From positions 1 through 33,361 of the forward strand of contig URDM01000025.1 of the NCBI GenBank assembly GCA_900546575.1: a DNA stretch of 33,361 nucleotides. The letters are read 5' to 3'. The notes below the pieces were generated by a model. It did no database searches, was not told where the DNA came from, and was given only the letters and a program-made list of their open reading frames with translations. Every line of letters begins with the position of its first letter. The first letter of the stretch is position 1. The translations under genes were made by a program, and so were the position numbers. Shown here piece after piece: positions 13,742 to 22,779 of this stretch. The stretch comes from an uncultured Prevotella sp. (lineage in GTDB: Bacteria > Bacteroidota > Bacteroidia > Bacteroidales > Bacteroidaceae).

Positions 13742-15187
13742 TTACTCTACTGTGCAGTAGATATTGTCCTTAGTCTTTCTTGTAGGATACAGCTTTACGG
13801 TGTTGCCTGCAACCTTAAGGTTTTTATTGCTATTAACTTCCAGTTTGTTGATAGTTCCACCGAGGCTGATGTCCCAGCTCTTATTTACGTTGAACTTCCA
13901 TTCTACGCCATCTGCAATTCCGGCATCGGTTACCTCAAAGCAATACTCCTCGGCATTCCATGTCATTGGAAGAGGCTCTTTCTCATGCCATCCCGGTTCC
14001 GGTGTTTGGAATCCACCAACCATACCCATGGTCTCAACCTTAGTGGCTGTGATAGTGCTTTCAGAGAGATTGATGTCTATGTAGTAAACTCCTACTCCTG
14101 CATTTACACCGAGGTTGTTTTCGTGTTTGGGGTCTTTAGCAGCTCCCTTGAATGTCATGAATGTGCTTGCACCGATAGCGGTTTCCCAGATTCCTTGCTC
14201 ACGCTGGAACTTGAACTCAAAGCCAGCACCGTTAGGATCGGCTATATATACGAAACCGGTATATGTACCCGTCTCTTCATTTACGAGAGCAAGCTTCTGG
14301 TCATTTGATTTCCAACCGTCTGTACTGCCGATGAAGTAGATGAACGGATCGTACATCACTTTCTCAATGGTATAAGAATAGTCCATCATGTTGAGAGTGA
14401 GCTTGTACTTGCCAGGCTCTGCAATCGTACCAGCACCAGGATTATCGCTTGTCAACAGACCTTCCATGCTGACGCTTCCGTTTTCCTTAGGTCCTACTAC
14501 GCCATCAGCCCAGAAGTTATCAGCATCAATGTTCTTCTTAGGAATAATCTTCCAGTACTGGTTTGCCTTGGTTGTTTCGAACGTGAGGGTGAAGATAGGA
14601 TCGTCATATACATCCCTGTCGCTGTGCTTGAATGCCTGCTTAGCACTTACATTATTCCAACCGTCAAAGACTACGGCATCATCAACGTCTTTGACAGTAA
14701 ACATATCGCCTACGAGGTAGTAACCCTCATCGATAACTGGAGCTACAGGGATGGCCTTTACCTGGAATGTTTCAGATGTTGCCATCTTTACAACTGTAGA
14801 ACCGTTGCTAATCCATGCGTCAAGCGTAGCATTGATGTCACGCTCAATTGGGCGCTTGCCCCACGTTTCTGCGATGTATGATGCCAAATCGGCTGTTGCC
14901 ATCTTGCCGTCATTGTCAATGTCGAAGGTCTTGTCGCCCAAATTGATCTTGATGGTTGGTGTGTAACCGGCGTCGGAAGAAGTGGGAGCAACAATGCTCG
15001 CCACTTGAACCTTCTCTTCCGTTACATTAGCCAAATCGATGACATCTACTGGAGTAACACTACCGTTACCGAATTCTACTGCTTTCGGCTCAGCGTTGAC
15101 TTGGGGTTTGCTCCAGTCGGTATAGTCCTCGGTACATGACACCATTGCCATCAGCAGGGTCATTCCCAATAATATTTTCTTAATCAT
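13742..15187 (-). CDS. susF: SusF-like starch-binding outer-membrane lipoprotein
   Basis: Probable surface lipoprotein of 481 residues that holds starch at the cell surface without cutting it. The signal peptide ends in a lipobox with Cys18 (MVSC), followed by acidic TEDYTD, which fits a surface export signal. The N-terminal half resembles the SusE/SusF Ig-like region. Later repeats have the SusE/F starch-binding form: YYLVGDM (about 155), FIYFIGSTDGW (about 283) and MVGGFQTPEPGW (about 385), each starting a beta-sandwich module with Trp residues. Length is close to the 485 residues of B. thetaiotaomicron SusF. Last gene of the operon, 22 bases after the SusE-like gene. Confidence 0.82.
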   Translation of the reverse strand: MIKKILLGMTLLMAMVSCTEDYTDWSKPQVNAEPKAVEFGNGSVTPVDVIDLANVTEEKVQVASIVAPTSSDAGYTPTIKINLGDKTFDIDNDGKMATADLASYIAETWGKRPIERDINATLDAWISNGSTVVKMATSETFQVKAIPVAPVIDEGYYLVGDMFTVKDVDDAVVFDGWNNVSAKQAFKHSDRDVYDDPIFTLTFETTKANQYWKIIPKKNIDADNFWADGVVGPKENGSVSMEGLLTSDNPGAGTIAEPGKYKLTLNMMDYSYTIEKVMYDPFIYFIGSTDGWKSNDQKLALVNEETGTYTGFVYIADPNGAGFEFKFQREQGIWETAIGASTFMTFKGAAKDPKHENNLGVNAGVGVYYIDINLSESTITATKVETMGMVGGFQTPEPGWHEKEPLPMTWNAEEYCFEVTDAGIADGVEWKFNVNKSWDISLGGTINKLEVNSNKNLKVAGNTVKLYPTRKTKDNIYCTVE

Positions 15188-15209
15188 AATTGTCTATACT
15201 TTAAATGAA

Positions 15210-16484
15210 TTACAATTTAACGATACTGAATGCACCAGTAATGTCGTTGAATGAGATGACGTACTTGCCTTCTGTCAAGCCGATGTTGTTGCCACCTGAT
15301 TCACATTTGCCGTACATGTTGATAGCTCCATTAGTTGCACCATATCCCCATGATTTACCCCAAGCGTTGCCATCAGCAATCTTGAACTTGAATTCTACTG
15401 TCTGTCCGGCAGGAACTTCCATTACGTAGTACCAAGCGTGGTTCTCAACGCCCTCAGTGTTGTAAGGAAGCATTGGAGTGTCTGCCCAATCGTTGAATGT
15501 ACCAGCAATCTGGATAGTTCCATAGTCTGTTACATCGCCCTCGTATTTCTCCATAGTGGCTGTATTCTTGGCGGTGTTCAATGTGATCGTGTAGTAACCG
15601 GCTGCTGATGCAAGGATATGACCTCCATCATAATTAGTTGAACCACGATAGACGATCTTGTCATAATTACCACCATCGGTGCCCGAACCGCCGTCCATAC
15701 TGTGACCCCAATCGAAGTCTGACTGAATCTTGAAACCTGCTAAAGCAGATTCTTTACCAGTGAAATTGTCTGTAAGGAAGTAGTTGGTGTATTCAATCTC
15801 ACCCGTACCAGTCTTCTTGTCGTAACGGAAGTTAGGCTTCAAGAACATAGGAAGAGATTGATCACCAATTGACTCCTTCTTGTCGCCCCACTTGCCACCA
15901 AACATATTGCCTACAAGATACCACATTATCGGTGTGGCATCCTTCAACTCAATATAGTAAGGTTTTGCTTTTAAGGTGACAACGTTGGATATAACTGGGT
16001 TGAGACGTTTGTTACCTTCCACTATATAAGCATTGATACGGATACCTACCTCTAACTCGGCAGGAACTTCGTTCTCCTTGAATTTAAGGACACGCACCAG
16101 ACTCTTGTCTATTTCTTCAGCCGTGATAGTAGCATTGCAATACTGTGTTGTCGGGCTGAGAATATCGTAGTCGGCAACCTTTTCACCACTCTCATCGTTT
16201 GCGGCTTCATCGGTAGAAACGGTGAACGAGTTCTTTGGAGATACCTGTATCTCGTATGTTACGTTGAGAGGAGCATTGTCGGCTGTGTACTTAGGCTGTG
16301 ACCATGTAAAGTTAAGCTCCTTGGATTTCTCCAAATCAATAAATCCGTTGGCATATTCAGGAGTATTCAATTTGAACTCTGTAGGCTGAATCAGCGTTGG
16401 GTTAGAGTCGTTGTCATCCGAACATGATGCGAATAAGCTGATGATGCCGATAAGCAGAGCACCCATCATATATTTATTCTTCAT
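15210..16484 (-). CDS. susE: SusE-like starch-binding outer-membrane lipoprotein
   Basis: A 424-residue lipoprotein: the lipobox is FASC with Cys21, followed by SDDNDSN, an acidic stretch typical of surface-exposed Bacteroidota lipoproteins. The N-terminal domain (FKLNTPEYANGFIDLEKSKELNFTWSQP, about 38-65) fits the SusE N-terminal Ig domain. Two starch-binding-like modules follow, marked by MWYLVGNMFGGKWG (about 188) and IQIAGTFNDWADTPM (about 322). It should hold starch oligosaccharides next to SusCD. It lies between susD (40 bases) and susF (22 bases) in one operon. Confidence 0.83.
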   Translation of the reverse strand: MKNKYMMGALLIGIISLFASCSDDNDSNPTLIQPTEFKLNTPEYANGFIDLEKSKELNFTWSQPKYTADNAPLNVTYEIQVSPKNSFTVSTDEAANDESGEKVADYDILSPTTQYCNATITAEEIDKSLVRVLKFKENEVPAELEVGIRINAYIVEGNKRLNPVISNVVTLKAKPYYIELKDATPIMWYLVGNMFGGKWGDKKESIGDQSLPMFLKPNFRYDKKTGTGEIEYTNYFLTDNFTGKESALAGFKIQSDFDWGHSMDGGSGTDGGNYDKIVYRGSTNYDGGHILASAAGYYTITLNTAKNTATMEKYEGDVTDYGTIQIAGTFNDWADTPMLPYNTEGVENHAWYYVMEVPAGQTVEFKFKIADGNAWGKSWGYGATNGAINMYGKCESGGNNIGLTEGKYVISFNDITGAFSIVKL

Positions 16485-16524
16485 ATTGCGTTTATTTTAT
16501 ACTTCTATTATACTTTAATTGTTT

Positions 16525-18249
16525 TTACTCGTTATATCCGTCAATTTGGGTCAGGTTCTTGTTGGCAAGAATCTCTGAAGATGGGAGAGGATATACGTTC
16601 TTGGTCTTGTCGAAGTTTGCGCCATTGTCGCTGCCACCCTTCAACTCCCATTTGTATGTTGCCTTGTTGCCACCATACTGATTGAAACGAATCAGGTCGG
16701 TACGACGTAAACCTTCGCAGTACAACTCACGGGCACGCTCGTCGAGCACGTCATTAAGGGTGTAAGATGAATGTTTTTCAGCGTGGGCGCGATTGCGAAG
16801 CTTGTCAATATAACCCTTAGCCTTATCCGAACCCTCACCATTAAGGTGCATCTCTGCCTCTGCAGCATTGAGGTAGGCTTCTGCTACACGGAAGAGGAAG
16901 AAGTCGGTGTCTACAAACTTGCTATCGTGTGGGGTACCACCTTCAGCGTAGTTGTTGTTCCACTTGGGTGTCACAATACCTGAGAAGAAACTTTTGTTTT
17001 CGCCAAGTTCCAAGGTGCGTTCGTTCTTATCGTTACCTTTTCCCCAGAAAATTGCACGGTCGTCAATTTTCATTTTACGAATATCCTCAGCCTCCTTCTT
17101 TACTACAACAGAAGGATTATTAAAGAATACCTTCAGGAATGAAGGACGAACGCGCATACCCGACCAAGCGTTCTCAGTGGTACCGGCATCCTTGCCTTTA
17201 ACGTTCTTCATTGCATCATTCCAAAGAGCAGCTATATAGAATAGCGAACCGCCATATCCCTGAGTCGTAGTGCCATCTTGCATCAAAGGAAGAATAGCCT
17301 CGCAACTTGCACCGTTCGATCCGTTGTCGCCCATAAAGAGCAGATCGTATGGCTGATAGCCATTAGCCTTTGCTACTTCAGAGATTTTGCTGTCATCGAA
17401 GAGGGCATAGTCTGAATTAATAACATTCTCAGCGTACTGAAGTGCCTTGTCCCAATAAGGGTTGTCCTGACCGTCGTTGTTAAGGTATGTTCCGGCATTG
17501 AGGTACAGACGGCTTAAGAGCAACCAGCATGCACCTTTGTCTATGCGTCCATAGTCTGCATCGGTGTCTTTCTCTGGTTTTGCTGGCAGCAAGTCAGGTT
17601 CAGCTTCGAGTAATTCTTTCTCTACCCATTTGAAGAGGAATTCACGACCCAACTGAAGAAGTTCAGCACGAGTGTATGTCTTGTTTGCTTCAAACTTAGG
17701 GTTGTAGGTATGTGCCTGATACGGTGACTCTGATGAACTCTTTTCAACGAAAGCAGGGTCGCCGAAGAAGTCAAGCATCAAGAAATAGTTGTAAGCACGA
17801 ATTACACGTACCTCTGCATATCTGGCCTTGTCCTCTTTGGCTGCATCAATGTTCAAGTAATTATTCTCAAACGAAATGTTAGACATCAAACGATAGTACA
17901 GGTACTTCAGGGTTGGTGTATCTGCGTTGTACTTGTTGTAGCTGATATCCACAAGACCACCGTCTGACCACCAGCAGATAGCTTCGTCGGTAGGCAGCTC
18001 GTTGAAGTTGAAAATGTTGCGGAGTAGGGTTGACTTACCAGCGTCGTCGATGGTGAAATCGGCATTACCGTCATTGCCCTCCATAATAAGACCCGCATAG
18101 CATTTGGTGTATAAGCCCAAAGTGCTTGGATTCGTTTCAACATTAGGGTCAATGTTTCCCTTATCCAAATCTGCCATACAAGAACTCAAGCTTGCTGAAA
18201 GCAGAAGAGCTGCAGCCGGGGCAATTGTTTTGAATTTATTGAGTTTCAT
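16525..18249 (-). CDS. susD: SusD/RagB-family starch-binding lipoprotein
   Basis: The lid of the SusC transporter, 574 residues, on the outer face of the outer membrane. The lipobox is LSSC with Cys24. The family hallmarks are visible: the tetratricopeptide-like helical region (YAEVRVIRAYNYFLMLDFFGD, about 143-163), the RAELL-type segment, FRVAEAYLNAAEAEMHLNG (about 451-469) with LRNRAHAE, and the LYCEGLRRTDLIRFNQYG segment near the end. Length is normal for SusD. It follows susC by 21 bases and so is translated from the same messenger. Starch specificity rests on context and not on residues I can assign. Confidence 0.93.
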   Translation of the reverse strand: MKLNKFKTIAPAAALLLSASLSSCMADLDKGNIDPNVETNPSTLGLYTKCYAGLIMEGNDGNADFTIDDAGKSTLLRNIFNFNELPTDEAICWWSDGGLVDISYNKYNADTPTLKYLYYRLMSNISFENNYLNIDAAKEDKARYAEVRVIRAYNYFLMLDFFGDPAFVEKSSSESPYQAHTYNPKFEANKTYTRAELLQLGREFLFKWVEKELLEAEPDLLPAKPEKDTDADYGRIDKGACWLLLSRLYLNAGTYLNNDGQDNPYWDKALQYAENVINSDYALFDDSKISEVAKANGYQPYDLLFMGDNGSNGASCEAILPLMQDGTTTQGYGGSLFYIAALWNDAMKNVKGKDAGTTENAWSGMRVRPSFLKVFFNNPSVVVKKEAEDIRKMKIDDRAIFWGKGNDKNERTLELGENKSFFSGIVTPKWNNNYAEGGTPHDSKFVDTDFFLFRVAEAYLNAAEAEMHLNGEGSDKAKGYIDKLRNRAHAEKHSSYTLNDVLDERARELYCEGLRRTDLIRFNQYGGNKATYKWELKGGSDNGANFDKTKNVYPLPSSEILANKNLTQIDGYNE

Positions 18250-18270
18250 ATTGAAATCCGTTTTTAGTTG

Positions 18271-21200
18271 TTAGAAGTTGAGGTTGAGACCGAGCAGGAA
18301 TGTGCGGCAACGTGGATAGACATTACTGTCCTTACCTGATGTCATTTCCGGCTCAAGACCTTTGTACTTTGTGATAGTAAATACGTTAGAGCATGAAGCA
18401 TAGATACGACCTGAGATACCATGGTATTTACCCATCTTCAATACATTGTTGAAGTTGTAGCCCAATGTGATATTGTCGCACTTCAAGAAGCTGGCATTCT
18501 GTACAAAGTAATCGGTAAGAGGATAGTTGTATGATGTCCAGCCTAAGGTAGTTATATCCTTTGTGGCGTTCTCATAATATCCCTTTGAATTGTAGAGTTC
18601 TGAGGTATTGGCTTTACTTTGTTCATATCCGTTATAGACATAGTTGCCTAAGCTGAAACGGAAGTTACTGCCGAGATCCCAGTTTTTGTATGAAACCTTA
18701 AGGTTGAAACCTCCAGTCCAAGGAGCTACGATGTTCTTATAGAAGTATCTGTCGTTCTCGTCAATCACACCATTACCATCGCGATCTACGTAGCAGCCCA
18801 TGATAGGACGTCCGTTCTCGTCATATACCTGCTGGTAAACCAAGAAAGAGTTGGCTGGCTGTCCTACCTTATGATAGGTGATGGGCTGATTCTCACCAAC
18901 CTGCATACCTGCCTCAATCATATCACGACCGCCAGCAAGTTCGGTAATCTTGTTCTTGTTGTAGGCAGCGTTGACACCAACTTCTACAAACCAGTCTTTT
19001 GTCTGGATAGGACGACCTGTGATGGCAACTTCAAAGCCCTTATTTTCCAATGTACCGGCATTCATCAAGAGGGCATTGTCAAAGTTCTGACCTGCAGAGA
19101 TAGTTGTAGTACTGAGCAAGTCGGTTGTCTTGCGATAATACGCATCAAGGTTTAAGGTAAGTCTTTGATCGAACATACCATAGTCGATACCGACGTTCCA
19201 TGTGGTGGTTGTCTCCCAAGTCAAATCGTCATTGTATGCCAATGGGAGAAAGAGTGTTCCAGGGTTGTTCTTAATGCCACCGATAGGATAGAGGTGGTGA
19301 TTGCTTGTACTCTTTTTGTAAGTAAGGGTATAGTATTCCTTACCAGTGTCTTGCTGACCTGTCTTACCCCAACCAAGACGAAGCTTAAAGTCGCTGATAG
19401 CATTGACATCCTTCAAGAAACTTTCTTCTTTAACACGCCATGCAAAGGCTGCTGATGGGAAGAAACCCCAACGGTTTCCGTCAGAAAAACGGCTTGAACC
19501 GTCATAACGGGCAGTGAATGTAAGGAGATAACGATCCAACAATGAATAGTTGGCACGGCCATACCAGCTTACGAGATAGGTCTGACCCTTCCACTTCTTT
19601 GTGTCGTACGACTTTACTGTTCCAGCAAGAGCTTCGCCCTTGTCGTTCTTACCTTCGTTGGTAGAAGGATACAGTGATTTGCTCCATTCGTTTCCCCAAT
19701 ATTTCATGTGGCTATACTCGTAACCAGCCATGATGTCGAAGTGGTTCGCCTTGTTGAAGTCCTTGGTGTACTGAGCATAGGCTGTTGCCAAGACGTTATA
19801 CTTCTTTTCTGTATTCTCGCTGTCGCCACCATAGTAGTATCCGTAAGTAGATTGCGGGTTCTTGTGGTCGTACTCGCCACCGTCAGTGTATTCACCGGCT
19901 AAGTTGGCGTGCAGATGAAGGTCTTCAAAACCATGTACCTTATAGTCAGCCTCTACATTACCCAAAAGAATGTTGGCACTCTTGTAGAAATTGTAGTGGT
20001 CAACCAACTCAACTGGGTTAGAAGGAGATTGATCTGACATACGGTCGTATGGGTATGTTGAATCATATGATGAAGTAGCCTTTGTCCACTGCCAATAGCC
20101 GCCCCAGTTCTTGAATTTCTCATCACTGCTCTTCACTGGGCGAGTAGGATCCATTGTGATAGCTGCGCCAACTGCACCCTGTCCGCCTGGATTTGTCTTT
20201 GAGTAAGAGTACTTACCATTGATATTCAGGTTGAGGTGCTTGTTGAGCAAAGAAGGATTTAGGTTTAAGCCTGCTGTAACGCGCTCGTATCCTGAACCCT
20301 TCAAGATACCGTCCTGACTTGTGTAGCCTACGCTTATGCGATAAGGCATTGACCAAGACTGCTTGCTAATGCCACCTGAGAGGCTTACATTATGCTCATG
20401 GCTGACACCTGCACGATATATTTCATCCTGCCAGTCGGCGTCGTATGTGCCTGCAGCATAGTTAGGTGTGCCGTCTGCGTTGTATTCCTTCCAGCCCAAT
20501 CCTTTGTAAGCAGCAGAATCTTCGCCGTAATAGCTCTTGATGAAGTCAACATATTCTTTTGCGTTCATCACATCCAGCTTCTTGGCGATGGTGCTTACTG
20601 AAAGTGTACCATTGTAAGAAATCTGTGGCTTCTGACCGCTGCGACCCTTCTTTGTTGTAATGATGATAACACCATTCGAACCACGCGAACCGTAAATAGC
20701 GGTTGCCGAAGCGTCCTTCAATACGGTGAAGCTCTCGATATCATTAGGATTAACGAGCGAGAGTGGGTTGTTTACACCCTTAGTGTTATTGTTATCCATT
20801 GGCATACCATCGATAACAATCAACGGGTTGTTGCTTGCGGTAAGAGAAGCACCACCACGAATACGAATCTGAGCACCTTCGCCAGGAGCGCCAGTTGCTG
20901 TGTTTACATTTACACCGGCAATCTTGCCCTGGATCATGTCCTGTGCAGAAGTGATGATACCATGGTTCTTTTCATCTGGCTTGAGGGCAGTAACCGAACC
21001 CGTGAGGTCGTTCTTCTTTGCAACACCATAACCGATTACGACAACCTCATTAAGTTGTTTGTCATCGTTAGACATTGTTACTGTCATGTTGCCGGATGCC
21101 TTAACGGTCTGTGGCGACATACCCAAGAAGGTGAATGTAAGTTCAGTACCGGGAGCAGCATCGATAGAGAAGTTACCATCAATGTCGGTAATTCCAACTG

Positions 21201-21372
21201 CTTTACCCTTAACGGTAATGGTAGCGCCCATGACCGGTTCGCCCGAAGCGTCTTTAACATGTCCCTTGATGGCATTGTTCTGCGCAAAGGAACTTGTTGC
21301 AAGGAGAAGACCACCAGCCAATGCCAGCGTCCTCAGAGGCAATTTGATTTTCAACTGCTTCATTGTTTGCAT
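18271..21372 (-). CDS. susC: SusC-family TonB-dependent outer-membrane transporter
   Basis: A 1033-residue importer for starch oligosaccharides, driven by TonB. A signal peptide (cut near SSFAQ, about 30) is followed by a carboxypeptidase-regulatory-like domain (about 35-100: IKGHVKDASGEPVMGATITVKG...DGNFSI), the NEVVVIGYG segment typical of SusC proteins (108-116), the plug (to about 235) and the barrel ending LLGLNLNF. The start may be Met4 (MKQLKIK) instead of Met1. First gene of susCDEF; the leader is about 160 nt from the -7 box at 21539-21546. A lone 12-base copy of the MITE terminus (TTGAACTTTCGC, 21453-21464) lies in that leader. Confidence 0.95.
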   Translation of the reverse strand: MQTMKQLKIKLPLRTLALAGGLLLATSSFAQNNAIKGHVKDASGEPVMGATITVKGKAVGITDIDGNFSIDAAPGTELTFTFLGMSPQTVKASGNMTVTMSNDDKQLNEVVVIGYGVAKKNDLTGSVTALKPDEKNHGIITSAQDMIQGKIAGVNVNTATGAPGEGAQIRIRGGASLTASNNPLIVIDGMPMDNNNTKGVNNPLSLVNPNDIESFTVLKDASATAIYGSRGSNGVIIITTKKGRSGQKPQISYNGTLSVSTIAKKLDVMNAKEYVDFIKSYYGEDSAAYKGLGWKEYNADGTPNYAAGTYDADWQDEIYRAGVSHEHNVSLSGGISKQSWSMPYRISVGYTSQDGILKGSGYERVTAGLNLNPSLLNKHLNLNINGKYSYSKTNPGGQGAVGAAITMDPTRPVKSSDEKFKNWGGYWQWTKATSSYDSTYPYDRMSDQSPSNPVELVDHYNFYKSANILLGNVEADYKVHGFEDLHLHANLAGEYTDGGEYDHKNPQSTYGYYYGGDSENTEKKYNVLATAYAQYTKDFNKANHFDIMAGYEYSHMKYWGNEWSKSLYPSTNEGKNDKGEALAGTVKSYDTKKWKGQTYLVSWYGRANYSLLDRYLLTFTARYDGSSRFSDGNRWGFFPSAAFAWRVKEESFLKDVNAISDFKLRLGWGKTGQQDTGKEYYTLTYKKSTSNHHLYPIGGIKNNPGTLFLPLAYNDDLTWETTTTWNVGIDYGMFDQRLTLNLDAYYRKTTDLLSTTTISAGQNFDNALLMNAGTLENKGFEVAITGRPIQTKDWFVEVGVNAAYNKNKITELAGGRDMIEAGMQVGENQPITYHKVGQPANSFLVYQQVYDENGRPIMGCYVDRDGNGVIDENDRYFYKNIVAPWTGGFNLKVSYKNWDLGSNFRFSLGNYVYNGYEQSKANTSELYNSKGYYENATKDITTLGWTSYNYPLTDYFVQNASFLKCDNITLGYNFNNVLKMGKYHGISGRIYASCSNVFTITKYKGLEPEMTSGKDSNVYPRCRTFLLGLNLNF

Positions 21373-21538
21373 GTTTTTAGTTATTACTACATTATGTTGT
21401 TTTAATCAATTCTATCTCATCATAAACATTTTGCCTTAATAGTGAAGTGTAATTGAACTTTCGCTAAGGGTAGAATGATTTGTAATCGTATGAGGTTTAA
21501 GATGTATTTTTTTTTACATTTGTTTGTATTTCTGAGTG

Positions 21539-21677
21539 CAAATTTATTGTCTTTATGTTTTGGTTGTATCCCTTTTGTCTGGAAAACAATCCTTTTTTCA
21601 GTGCAAACGTTTGCATTTCGTTTTTATATTATTGTGCAAAATAGCACTTCTGCATTCGGAAATTATGGTTAATTTTG
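21539..21677. promoter_or_regulatory. Divergent susC / regulator promoter region with shared operator
   Basis: One perfect palindrome, TGCAAACGTTTGCA (21602-21615, centre 21608.5), lies between two -7 boxes: CAAATTTA (21539-21546) for susC leftwards and TAATTTTG (21670-21677) for the regulator rightwards. The centre is 69.5 bp from the outer C and 68.5 bp from the outer G. AAAAC at 21583-21587 is in the place of the second site seen upstream of the amylase (48.5 bp). Neither promoter has a good -33 box, although the regulator side has TTC at the right distance. Confidence 0.65.
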
Positions 21678-21694
21678 CAGCGTAACAGAAATCT

Positions 21695-22726
21695 ATGGCA
21701 GAAAATTTACCTATAACAATGAAGGATATAGCCCGTGCATTGGGCATATCCGTAGCTACAGTGAGCCGTGCACTCAATGACAGTCCGCGCATCAGTTCAG
21801 TGCAACGCAAACGCATCCAGGATTATGCTAAAGAGCACAACTTCTATCCAAACGTAATTGGTGAGGCTTTGCGCCATAACCGCATCCAGCCTCTTAAAGT
21901 GATAGGAGTCATTGTTCCTGAGTTTGTGCATTATTATTTCGCTTCGGTGCTGTCTGGCATTGAGGAGAAAGCCCGTGCCTGTGGTTATCGTGTTATGGTG
22001 GCGCAGAGCAACGAGCGATATGACAAGGAGGTCGCTATCTGCGACGACTTCTATAAAAACAAGGTGTGCGGCATCATTGTGTCGCAAGCCAAGGATACCA
22101 AACAATACGATCATTTCCGCCGTCTTATGGACAATGGAGTTCCTCTCGTGTTTTACGACCGTATATGTACGGGCGTAAATGGGTCGCGAGTGGTGGTGGA
22201 CGATTATAATGGAGCTTATGCAGCCGTATCACATTTGATAGAAACCGGGTGTAAGCGCATAGCCTTTTATGGCTCGCCCATGAATCTGGAGTTGTCGAAG
22301 AACCGATACAACGGCTATCATGACGCAATTGTGAAGCACGGGCTGAAGGTGGACGAGGCTCTTTTCAGATTGTGTGATAACCGTGCACAAGCTGAAGCAA
22401 TCACTCCTGAAATACTCTCGTTGCCAGCCGAAGAGCGTCCCGATGCCTTCTTTGCCATTAACGACGATACTGCTATAGGCATACTGTATACAGCCAAGCG
22501 CATGGGATTTCGTGTTCCATTGGATATCAGTGTTTGTGGATTTACCAATGGTAATCGTGCAATAGCTTGCGATCCGATGCTGACCACGGTAGAACAGCGT
22601 GGTGTGACGGTTGGAGAGGAAGCTGCCAAAGTACTTATAGCTCAGGTAGAAGGCACGCTACCACGCAATGAGGTGGTGATGCGTGTTGTTCGCACCCGCC
22701 TTGTAGTGAGAGACACTACGCGTTGA
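21695..22726 (+). CDS. LacI-family transcription regulator, probable regulator of the starch genes
   Basis: A 343-residue regulator: an N-terminal helix-turn-helix with the LacI hinge (TMKDIARALGISVATVSRAL, 8-27, then NDSPRISSVQRKRI) and a periplasmic-binding-protein-like effector domain from about residue 65 (KVIGVIVPEFVHYYF) to the end (ISVCGFTNGN..., LTTVEQRG). Its residues in ATVSRAL are those expected to read a palindrome with a central CG, as found upstream of the starch genes. It is divergent from susC and shares its operator, so autoregulation is likely. The canonical B. thetaiotaomicron system uses the unrelated SusR, so a LacI-type protein here is a regulatory replacement or an addition. 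The ligand is unknown, possibly maltose or a derivative. Confidence 0.9.
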   Translation: MAENLPITMKDIARALGISVATVSRALNDSPRISSVQRKRIQDYAKEHNFYPNVIGEALRHNRIQPLKVIGVIVPEFVHYYFASVLSGIEEKARACGYRVMVAQSNERYDKEVAICDDFYKNKVCGIIVSQAKDTKQYDHFRRLMDNGVPLVFYDRICTGVNGSRVVVDDYNGAYAAVSHLIETGCKRIAFYGSPMNLELSKNRYNGYHDAIVKHGLKVDEALFRLCDNRAQAEAITPEILSLPAEERPDAFFAINDDTAIGILYTAKRMGFRVPLDISVCGFTNGNRAIACDPMLTTVEQRGVTVGEEAAKVLIAQVEGTLPRNEVVMRVVRTRLVVRDTTR

Positions 22727-22760
22727 GTTCAGAAGTTAACACCTTTTCGTTAGCGAAACT
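22727..22760. repeat. Possible MITE remnant
   Basis: Directly after the regulator stop codon, GTTCAGAAGTTAAC recalls the subterminal part of the 171-bp MITE (TTCAGAAGTTAAAG), and TTTCGTTAGCGAAA forms a small inverted repeat. The match is short and may be chance. Confidence 0.3.
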
Positions 22761-22779
22761 AAAATAAAACCAAATAACA

